Below, piece by piece: positions 58,101-64,000 of a stretch of DNA of 64,000 nucleotides. Every line of letters starts with the position of its first letter. Within the stretch, counting starts at the first letter, position 1. Position numbers and translations under genes: made by a program. This stretch comes from Rhodoblastus sp963710275. Lineage in GTDB: Bacteria; Pseudomonadota; Alphaproteobacteria; Rhizobiales; Beijerinckiaceae. Under the pieces are notes generated by a model. That model worked only from the letters and a program-made list of their open reading frames with translations. It had not been told where the DNA came from and made no database searches. The stretch covers positions 434,001 through 498,000 of the forward strand of contig CAVPZS010000002.1 in the NCBI GenBank assembly GCA_963710275.1, given 5' to 3'.

Positions 58101-60585
58101 AGATCGCTTTCGACGGGGAAACGGCGGCAAAGCTGCCGAAGCCCCGCCCCGTGGGATTGGCGCCGAGCGACCACAGGCGCGGGGCGCCCGCGTCGGGCGT
58201 CTCGGAAAAATACAGGAAGGCGCCGCGCGGCAGGATCGGGTCGTCCACGACGCGGGTCATGTCGATGGGCGGCCCGCGCCGCGCCGCGGTCTCGACGCGG
58301 AAGAAATTCTGGCCGTCGCGCCACAGGTTGAGCGTCAGCAGGCCATTGCCCAGCGCCAGCGGTTCGTTGGCGGCTGTTTTGGTCCTGGCGCCCGGCCGGG
58401 TCAGGATGAAGATCGCCAGCGCCGCGCACAATCCCAGGGCGAACAGCGCATAGCCGAGCAGCAGGCTGACGACGGGAGGCGTTCCGGCCCGCTGCGCGGC
58501 CTCGGCGCCGCTCCAGGCCTTGTCCCATTCGCCCCCGCGCGGAATGTAGAAGGGGATCAGCAACGGCGCCCAGGTGCCGAAGCGCCTGACGCCCTCGGGA
58601 ATGGCGCGCGACCGTCCCCTGGCGCCGAGGAAATGCGCCGCGCCTTCGTCGGCCATGTCGCCGCCGACGAAGGACATGTTGACCAGCGTGGCGACGCGCA
58701 GGCCCATATGGTCGAACCAGATCAGCACCCGCAGCCAGTCGTAGGTGAGCAGCGCGGTGAACACCGACAGGCTCCAGTCGCGGAACTGCGACGGCGGCAG
58801 CGCGACGTTCATGTAGGTCGCCACGGTCGTGCGGATCAGGCCGTCCTGGTTGTACCATTGCGGATCCGGCGCGACTTTCAGGAAGGCGTAGATGATCGGC
58901 GCCATCCACAGGCCCCAGCGCAGCACGACAATGGCGTTGTCGGCGAGGCCGCGGACGCCCTCGGCGGAAAACAGCAGTCTTATCGGCGCGAGGTCGCGCT
59001 TCAGCAGCGCGGTGAGGAAGAACAGGTTGATGCTGAACAGCGGCGCGGCGAAGATCCACTGGATCACGCCGGAGAGCGATTCCAGATAGAGAAGCTTCAC
59101 CCCGCCATCGACCATGCCCATGTGGGTCATGCCCCATTTCGAGAAGAAGGGCGTGATGATGTAGGGATTGTCCGGCCGGCCGGCGGCGCCGTAATTGACG
59201 AGAACGTGGTCGATGAAATGGGCGCGCACTACGTCAAGCTGGGCATGGTCGAAATACCAGCCCGCGGCGCCGCCGACGATGCCGCCGAGCAGCGCGCCCA
59301 GCGCATAGGGGCGCCAGGGGCGCGGCCGCGCGCGCAGGCCCCGGGCGAAGTCCGTGATGTCGCCGTAGAGCAGCGCGGCGACGTAGGCCAGCGCGCCGCA
59401 GCCGAAGCCGAACAGGAAACGCTCCCATCCGCTCGCCGAGGGCAGGTTTTGCGAAAATGCCAGCAGCAGCCCGGCGCCGACGACGGCGCCGCCGACCAGA
59501 TTGCCCGGACCGCGATAGGCGCGCGACAGGCGCCTGACGAAGGGCGGCGTGGAATCGGTGGATTCGAGAATGGTCCGCGCCAGCGGAAACAGCAACGCGC
59601 CCGCCAGCGCCGCGCCGACAAAGCTGGAGCCGAGGAACAGGCTCACGGCCAGGGGTTCGGCGACAAAGGCGTGGATGGCCAAAAGCAGCGCGACGAAGAC
59701 GCCGCCATAGACGGCGCCCTTGGCCGCGCCCGAGCGCCAGTAGGTCATCAGCCGCGGCGCGACCGGCGGCGCGTCATGCAGGATATCGCCCATCACGCCG
59801 GTGACGAGATAGACTTCCGCCCAAAGTCCGGCCTGCGCCAGCGCGGCGGCCAGCGACGCGCCGAAAATGCGCGGGAGCGCATAGAGATGGGCGAGCGCCG
59901 CAGCCGAGCCCAGCGCCGCGACCGGCGGCGTCGCCGCAGCGGCGAACGCCGACAACAGCAGCGTCAGGTGCAGCATCGCGCCCTGCGCGGGACGGCGGCC
60001 CATGGCGAGACAGGCGCCATGCACGATGGCCTCGTTGACGACGAACAGCACAGCGCCGCGCAGCAGAATGCGCGCGAAGGGCGCCGCGCCGTCGCCGGCC
60101 AGGGCCGCCGCCACGCGGTCAAGCAGGGGCGAGCCGAGCGCCAGCAGCAGGTTGAACATAAAAGGCAGCAACAGCAGCGCGACGCAGGCCGCGGGGCCGG
60201 TCCGGCGGCCGCGCCTCGCCAGGCCGATCACGGCAGCGAACAGATAGAGCAGCGCGCCGACGATCCCGGCCGGCTGGGACAGCCGCAGCAGATCGGTGAA
60301 ATCCTGCGGCGCGGCCCACAGCGCAACCGAGGGCGAGACGGCGAAGCCAAGGGCGGCCAGCGCCGCGAAATCGATCAGGAAGCTCGTCGCCGGCCCGCCG
60401 CGCCCGGTCATGGCCAAAGCCAGTCCGCGCAAGGCGAGGGCGCCGGCAAGGGCGCCGCCGAGCGCAAAGGTCCAGCCGCCCTGCCCCGCCGCCCAGATTG
60501 CGCCGACAAGAAGCGCGGCGCAGAGGAAGCGAAAGGCCCCGCCAGCTGCGGGCGCGAAAATCTTGGTCGGGGTCGGAGCCAGCAT
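55138..60585 (-). CDS. Giant membrane protein with C-terminal GH94 (glycan phosphorylase) domain
   Basis: 1,815 residues from MLAPTPTKIFAPAAGG (GAAGG six bases upstream). The first 850 or so residues hold about 15 TM segments (GWTFALGGALAGALALRGL, NLVGGAVVGAGLLLAF, VVSLLLGYALFALGLC). Then follows a family-36-like beta-sandwich (LALEQTVFVAPDEPVQILLLT) and a catalytic helical barrel: YGYRDQLQDVLPL, RQQFVEGDVLKWWHE, THASDPHLWLPY, GDWDDGMN with the general-acid Asp, NGGQYTHGSSWFV and GWSWYTGAAARM. This resembles the C-terminal half of cyclic beta-1,2-glucan synthase (NdvB), but I see no GT84 domain. It probably acts on beta-glucan chain length or export. The frame is intact through 5.4 kb. Confidence 0.87.
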   Translation of the reverse strand: MLAPTPTKIFAPAAGGAFRFLCAALLVGAIWAAGQGGWTFALGGALAGALALRGLALAMTGRGGPATSFLIDFAALAALGFAVSPSVALWAAPQDFTDLLRLSQPAGIVGALLYLFAAVIGLARRGRRTGPAACVALLLLPFMFNLLLALGSPLLDRVAAALAGDGAAPFARILLRGAVLFVVNEAIVHGACLAMGRRPAQGAMLHLTLLLSAFAAAATPPVAALGSAAALAHLYALPRIFGASLAAALAQAGLWAEVYLVTGVMGDILHDAPPVAPRLMTYWRSGAAKGAVYGGVFVALLLAIHAFVAEPLAVSLFLGSSFVGAALAGALLFPLARTILESTDSTPPFVRRLSRAYRGPGNLVGGAVVGAGLLLAFSQNLPSASGWERFLFGFGCGALAYVAALLYGDITDFARGLRARPRPWRPYALGALLGGIVGGAAGWYFDHAQLDVVRAHFIDHVLVNYGAAGRPDNPYIITPFFSKWGMTHMGMVDGGVKLLYLESLSGVIQWIFAAPLFSINLFFLTALLKRDLAPIRLLFSAEGVRGLADNAIVVLRWGLWMAPIIYAFLKVAPDPQWYNQDGLIRTTVATYMNVALPPSQFRDWSLSVFTALLTYDWLRVLIWFDHMGLRVATLVNMSFVGGDMADEGAAHFLGARGRSRAIPEGVRRFGTWAPLLIPFYIPRGGEWDKAWSGAEAAQRAGTPPVVSLLLGYALFALGLCAALAIFILTRPGARTKTAANEPLALGNGLLTLNLWRDGQNFFRVETAARRGPPIDMTRVVDDPILPRGAFLYFSETPDAGAPRLWSLGANPTGRGFGSFAAVSPSKAILSGAQHDLRCEASVEVADGEPVATWRVRLTNLAKAPRKIRLASYRDLVMNEGGVERRDAAYNALHVGTVFAKPLNAIFARNRLLKNQAGDFESKRLSREVAFHAAGAGDGVRLVGYEDLRARFLGLGQRRDPDALTQNMPLRDPEDEGRLYSFEPCAALLLEIELPAEGSVDVVLVDGWAEDEFLAAKKIEKHLGLSLAPEALAATFLRRRALEAPITPAGPRFAFSADGRELRTAPGAPRPFAHVMAGAHGLGAVATHDGDIFAFHRNARANSLTPFRMGEGRNAPPGQAIHVVEKDSGEIFSATLLPLRRPDTKYDSAFGRGYATFTSESPRLALEQTVFVAPDEPVQILLLTVRNRSERAQNYRIAPVLEIILAETPPDALGALEAEIDDSGRAVYFSNPRNDFVRGWAFVSTSLDAEACEISRAKILGRAQDFARPHLALHGHADFLVEDDGRRAAGFAADITVAPGGKAEICVALGAAPTLDGAQALASRAATLDFAHEKFAQLQGFWDKTLAGLRIETNRPDFDRLVNDWLPYQLLTARLWGRTGPSQRSGAYGYRDQLQDVLPLIALAPELARKQILLHARQQFVEGDVLKWWHEAPSGGVGIGERTHASDPHLWLPYVATRYVGATGDAAILDEVLPFIEGDAVPSGVEGHVISPLPSRESATLFDHCRRAIDYTLKRFGVNGLPLMGAGDWDDGMNLVGFKGRGESVWVGFFLYDILERFIPLQGERDAGRADDYRARALNLQAALDACWRGDRFVRAFADDGSEFVPLGAMSSAWPSLSGAVRSERGRKALENGLAALDKGDRVLLVTPPYDENSKPFPGRSADYPLGVRENGGQYTHGSSWFVDALVKLAEKATQEGDEAQAAGDFARAFQVWESLSPLTKTTPEKIDLYGLPPHQQSADVYDGPGYAGRGGWSWYTGAAARMISAAHALLGIGMEAGELKLRPDAFANKGGLQLKRVTFKGKVFEGQKVKELAGK

Positions 60586-60721
60586 GCGAAGCCTTCGGGC
60601 AGGATTTTGGCGGGATAAAACGCGGACGAATTGACAAAAAACGGCCTTTCTCAATAGCGCGTTTGACGGATTTGCGCGAATGACCTTAAGACTGACTTTT
60701 CGCGCGCCGGGATGTCCCTGA

Positions 60722-61471
60722 ATGCAGCTCATCATTGTCGCGCTTGCCGGTTTTGGCGCGGGTTTCATCAACGCGCTGGCGGGCGGCGGCTCGTTCCTGA
60801 CCTTTCCCTCGCTGATCGCGGCGGGCCTGCTGGCGATCGACGCCAACGCCACCTCGACCATCGCGCTGTTTCCAGGCCAGGTGACGACGACCTGGGCCTT
60901 TCGCGACATCGTCCGCAAATCGCTCGACGATCCGCGCATCAACGGCCATGTCCTCGCCGGGATTTCGCTCGCCGGCGGCGTCGTCGGCGCGCTGTTGCTG
61001 CTCGCCACGCCGGAGGTCTTTTTCGAGCGCTCGGTGCCCTTCCTGCTCGGCGGCGCGACGCTGGTGTTCGCCTTCGGCATGTTCATGCCGGAGCGCGGCG
61101 ACAGGCAGCTCGTCGGCCCCGCCGGCATATTGATCGCGCAAAGCTTCGTCGCGATCTATGGCGGCTATTTCGGCGGCGGCATCGGCATCCTGATGCTGGC
61201 GGCGCTGACGCTCTACGGGCTGAAGGACATCGCGCTGATGAACGGCCTGAAAATGCTGCTGGCCACCCTGATGAACGCCACCGCCACCGCCATCCTCGCC
61301 TTTTCGGGAAAAGTCCACTGGACCGAGGCGGTCGTGCTGGCCGGCGGATCGATCATCGGCGGCTATGCCGGCGGCCACGCCGGCACGCGCATCCCGCCGC
61401 TCTATGTCCGCCTGTTCGTGATCTTCATCGGCGTGATATTGAGCGTACACTTCTACCTCAAGACGTTTTGA
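60722..61471 (+). CDS. TSUP (TauE/SafE) family permease
   Basis: 249 residues and about eight TM segments. The N-terminal motif GFGAGFINALAGGGSFLTFP and the matching second half YGGYFGGGIGILMLAALTLYG with NGLKMLLATLMNATATAIL are typical of DUF81/TauE. These permeases move sulfite, sulfonates or other small organic anions. The start MQLIIVALAG is a few bases after a GGATGTCCCTGA leader. Divergent from the GH94 gene. Confidence 0.92.
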   Translation: MQLIIVALAGFGAGFINALAGGGSFLTFPSLIAAGLLAIDANATSTIALFPGQVTTTWAFRDIVRKSLDDPRINGHVLAGISLAGGVVGALLLLATPEVFFERSVPFLLGGATLVFAFGMFMPERGDRQLVGPAGILIAQSFVAIYGGYFGGGIGILMLAALTLYGLKDIALMNGLKMLLATLMNATATAILAFSGKVHWTEAVVLAGGSIIGGYAGGHAGTRIPPLYVRLFVIFIGVILSVHFYLKTF

Positions 61472-61485
61472 CCGGAGTTTTCGTG

Positions 61486-62493
61486 ATGACCGCTTTGCCC
61501 ACCAGAATGCGCGAGATCTTCTTCGACGGCGCCGGCGGACCCGAAGTCCTTCGCCTGCAGGAGGCGCCCGTCCCCGCGCCCGGCCCGGGCAAGGCGCTGG
61601 TCGAGGTCGTCGCGGCTGGCGTCAACCGCCCCGATTGCATCCAGCGCGCCGGCCTCTATCCGCCGCCGCCGGGCGAGAGCGCCATTCCCGGCCTCGAGAT
61701 CGCTGGCCGCATCGTCGCGCTCGGCGAAGGCGTCGAAGGCCTGGCCATCGGCGACGAAGTCTGCGCCCTGGTCGGCTCGGGCGGCTACGCCGAATATTGC
61801 GTCGCCGAGGCGAGCCTCTGCCTCCCCCGCCCGAAGCCTTTGAGCCTGGTCGAGGCTGCGGGAATCCCCGAGACCTATTTCACCGTTTACGACAATGTCT
61901 TCACCCGCGGCGCGTTGAAATCCGGCGAGACTTTTCTCGTCCACGGCGGCTCCAGCGGCATAGGCTCGACCGCGATCCAGCTTGCCAAAAAATTCGGGGC
62001 GCATGTGCTCACGACGGCCGGCTCGGCGGAGAAATGCGAATTCTGCGTGAGCCTCGGCGCCGATGCCGCGATCAACTATCGCGAAAAGGATTTCGCCGAG
62101 GAAGTCAGGTCCTTGACCGGCAAGAAGGGCGTCGACGTCATTCTCGACATGGTCGGCGGTCCTTACATGCAGAAGAACCTGCTCAGCCTCGCGCCCGACG
62201 GAAGGCTGGTGCAGATCGCCTTCCTGCAGGGCAGCCGGGTGGAAAAATTCGATTTTATGGCGCTGATGGTCAAGCGCCTGACCATGACCGGCGCGACCCT
62301 GCGGCCGCGCTCCGTCGCCGCCAAGGCGGCCATCGCGGCGGCGCTGCGGGAAAAGGTCTGGCCCCTGCTCGAGGCGGGCGCGATCAAGCCGATCCTGCAC
62401 GCCACCTTCCCGCTGGAACAGGCCGGCGCCGCGCATGAACTAATGGAAAGCTCGGCGCATCTCGGCAAGATCGTGCTGGTGACGGGACGTTGA
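61486..62493 (+). CDS. NAD(P)H:quinone oxidoreductase, zinc-independent MDR family
   Basis: 335 residues: MTALPTRMREIFFDGAGGPEVL, AAGVNRPDCIQRAGLYPPPPG, IPGLEIAGRIVALGEGV, GIPETYFTVYDNVF, the NADPH motif TFLVHGGSSGIGSTAIQLAK and GVDVILDMVGGPYMQKNL. The PIG3/Qor type lacks the catalytic zinc ligands, as expected. It reduces quinones or enone substrates with NADPH. GGAG stands before the start at 61486 and it lies 14 bases behind the TSUP gene, likely one transcript. Confidence 0.94.
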   Translation: MTALPTRMREIFFDGAGGPEVLRLQEAPVPAPGPGKALVEVVAAGVNRPDCIQRAGLYPPPPGESAIPGLEIAGRIVALGEGVEGLAIGDEVCALVGSGGYAEYCVAEASLCLPRPKPLSLVEAAGIPETYFTVYDNVFTRGALKSGETFLVHGGSSGIGSTAIQLAKKFGAHVLTTAGSAEKCEFCVSLGADAAINYREKDFAEEVRSLTGKKGVDVILDMVGGPYMQKNLLSLAPDGRLVQIAFLQGSRVEKFDFMALMVKRLTMTGATLRPRSVAAKAAIAAALREKVWPLLEAGAIKPILHATFPLEQAGAAHELMESSAHLGKIVLVTGR

Positions 62494-62555
62494 GAGCAGC
62501 GGGCGTCTCACGGTGAAGTGATGGGCGCCTGGCGTCCTCACGCTTGCCTGGGAAG

Positions 62556-62578
62556 AAAAATTCCGTAACGTAATTTTT
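62556..62578. promoter_or_regulatory. AT-rich palindrome in the gap before the Hint-domain gene
   Basis: AAAAATTCCGT-A-ACGTAATTTTT is a 23-base inverted repeat with one mismatch, unusually AT-rich for this genome, 142 bases upstream of the next start. It may be an operator for the downstream gene or a weak bidirectional terminator. Confidence 0.35.
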
Positions 62579-62719
62579 GCAGAATCGGCGCTGAAGCATG
62601 TATTCGCGCATCCTCGACGTATTACGCCAAGGATCGCATTTCCGCATGCTTTCGCGTCGACCCTTGTCGCAGATCAAGCACAGAACTGACTGGCCATTTT
62701 ATTTTGATGGAGTCGCCAC

Positions 62720-64000
62720 ATGGGCTTTGTTATCGATATAGGCAACGACATCAGCGGGCTGCCAACGGGTTACCAGCAAGCCATCAATACCGCCATCAAT
62801 TTTTTTGAAACCAATATCACCACGAATATTACAGTCACCCTCGACTTCGACTATGCGCCAACAACCAACCCCGGCGACGTTGGCCAAAGCAATACCGAAT
62901 ATTACGGCTACACCTATTCTCAGGTCTACAACGCTATCCAGAACGTCGATGACGCGCCCACAGCGTCAGCGACGCAGAAAGCCGCCGCCGCCTTGCTCAG
63001 CGCGAATTTTCCGACCGATCCAACCAATGGCGGGCAATTCTGGATCAGCTTTGCCGACGCGAGGGCGCTCGGCCTGAATACTTCCGCCGCCCCCGCCGGC
63101 CTGGTAGATGGTACGATTACCCTCGACAGCAATGATCAATTCACCTGGTCGCAGTCTGGAGGCATCGCCGCCAATACTTATGACGCCGTGGGAACACTCG
63201 AACACGAGATATCCGAGACGCTCGGCCGCACCGCTAACCTGGGAACGCCGGAGCCGGATATTCTGGCCGGCGGCGACACCTCCACCAAACTGCCGACCTA
63301 CAATATTCTCGACATGTTCCACTACGCCGCGGCGGGCGACGCCAGCGCCGCCAGCCCCGGCGCCGCCGCGGGCGCGCTCGAGGAACCTTTCGTCTCCGGC
63401 TACAACGCCAACGTCCAGACCTATTTTTCCTACAATGGGACGACCGTCACGCTTCCATTCGGCTCGCCCTCGGAAATCGCCAGCGGCTACGACGTCGCCG
63501 ACTGGAACAGCTCGGTCGTGGGCAACTCGTTCGGCTCCGCCTACGCCGGAACGGTGGACACCGTCTCGGCCACCGATCTTGAAACCTTGAACGTCCTTGG
63601 TTATTCCGAAGCGCCCGCGTGCTACTGCGCCGGCGCGCTGATCGAAACCGAGCGCGGCGAAATCCCGGTCGAAGACCTGATGGTCGGCGAAAACGTCGTC
63701 ACCGCCTCCGGCGCGCTTCGGCCGATTGTCTGGATCGGCCATCGCGAACTGGACCTGACTAGACATCGCTGGCCGCTCGAGGTTTTTCCGGTGCGCGTCC
63801 GGAAAGACGCCTTCGGCGACGGCCTGCCCCGCCGCGACCTGCTGCTCAGCCCGCAGCACGCGGTCTATGTCGACCGCGTGCTGATCCCGATCATCCATCT
63901 CGCCAATGGCGCCACCATCGTTCAGGAGCGCGCCGAAACAGTCTCCTACTGGCACGTCGAGCTTGAAAGCCATGACGTGCTGCTGGCGGAAGGCTTGCCG
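62720..64000 (+). CDS. Protease-like protein with a Hint (autoprocessing) domain, 5' part (runs off right edge)
   Basis: 427 codons are open to the edge. The first 290 residues (MGFVIDIGNDISGLPTGYQ, TNITVTLDFDY, NAIQNVDDAPTASATQKAA) carry at about 162 the motif LEHEISETLGR, a variant of the zinc HExxH site of NF038122-type proteins in which the second His is Glu. From Cys301 a Hint_2-like domain follows: CYCAGALIETERGEIPVEDL, VGENVVTASGALRPIVWIGHR, RRDLLLSPQHAVYVDRVLIP and TVSYWHVELESHDVLLAEGLP, the usual block order. GGAG precedes the ATG. No Sec signal is seen, so type I secretion is likely. More coding sequence lies beyond the window. Confidence 0.8.
   Translation, partial: MGFVIDIGNDISGLPTGYQQAINTAINFFETNITTNITVTLDFDYAPTTNPGDVGQSNTEYYGYTYSQVYNAIQNVDDAPTASATQKAAAALLSANFPTDPTNGGQFWISFADARALGLNTSAAPAGLVDGTITLDSNDQFTWSQSGGIAANTYDAVGTLEHEISETLGRTANLGTPEPDILAGGDTSTKLPTYNILDMFHYAAAGDASAASPGAAAGALEEPFVSGYNANVQTYFSYNGTTVTLPFGSPSEIASGYDVADWNSSVVGNSFGSAYAGTVDTVSATDLETLNVLGYSEAPACYCAGALIETERGEIPVEDLMVGENVVTASGALRPIVWIGHRELDLTRHRWPLEVFPVRVRKDAFGDGLPRRDLLLSPQHAVYVDRVLIPIIHLANGATIVQERAETVSYWHVELESHDVLLAEGLP

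Noticed and set aside
54910..60618. A very long open frame on the plus strand opposite the GH94 gene (about 1,900 codons)
   Set aside because: Its protein is Arg/Ala/Gly/Gln-rich with no domain, and the minus strand has a clear membrane/GH94 protein. Long antisense frames are expected in such GC-rich DNA.

Overview
This 64 kb window is high-GC alphaproteobacterial DNA, most likely from a Hyphomicrobiales member of the Beijerinckiaceae/Methylocystaceae type. The evidence is the gene order of the division and cell-wall (dcw) cluster followed by lpxC, bamD and recN, the alphaproteobacterial FtsZ with a long Pro/Gln linker and a LEIPAFLRRQ tail, a meso-DAP type MurE, and family-level resemblance of many proteins. 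The genus is an inference. I see no phage, plasmid, insertion sequence, CRISPR or tRNA.

Layout. Positions 1-24233 are one long minus-strand cluster. In transcription order it is rsmH, ftsL, ftsI, murE, murF, mraY, murD, ftsW, murG, murC, a class I glutamine amidotransferase, murB, ddl, ftsQ, ftsA, ftsZ, lpxC, bamD and recN, with the start of one more gene at the left edge. Neighbouring genes often overlap by ATGA or TGATG, which suggests translational coupling. There is no mraZ in front of rsmH. Positions 24.5-29.3 kb hold an exported small protein, an Fsr-type MFS transporter, the RNase P RNA (rnpB), a lytic transglycosylase, a glycine-zipper lipoprotein, an AmiD-type amidase and a Mug-like DNA glycosylase. 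Positions 29.3-35.1 kb hold the methionine module: metH, metF and an ArsR-methyltransferase fusion regulator with a palindrome at its promoter. Positions 35.2-36.6 kb hold mobA-tusA-DUF2478, probably molybdenum cofactor maturation.

Positions 36.7-47.6 kb are mixed: a PsiF-repeat protein, an SGNH esterase, a LysR/GST divergent pair, a flavin split-barrel protein, a striking polyhistidine exported protein, a hypothetical protein, EttA, a membrane KAP-like P-loop NTPase, a FUSC transporter and a CBS-BON protein. Positions 47.7-54.8 kb hold a TetR-controlled HlyD/ABC exporter, a CPA1 antiporter, and a CPA2 antiporter with a universal stress protein; the CPA2 gene is preceded by a strongly structured leader that looks like a cation riboswitch candidate. 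Positions 55.1-64 kb hold a 1,815-residue membrane protein with a GH94 phosphorylase domain, a TSUP permease, a quinone oxidoreductase, and the 5' part of a protease-like protein with a Hint domain that runs off the right edge.

A general caution is that about twenty genes, many of them essential, are broken by single-base insertions or deletions in this sequence, while their neighbours are intact. Conserved motifs continue in another frame with no loss, so I read these as sequence or assembly errors rather than pseudogenes. I give the full span of each such gene and mark it as frameshifted.
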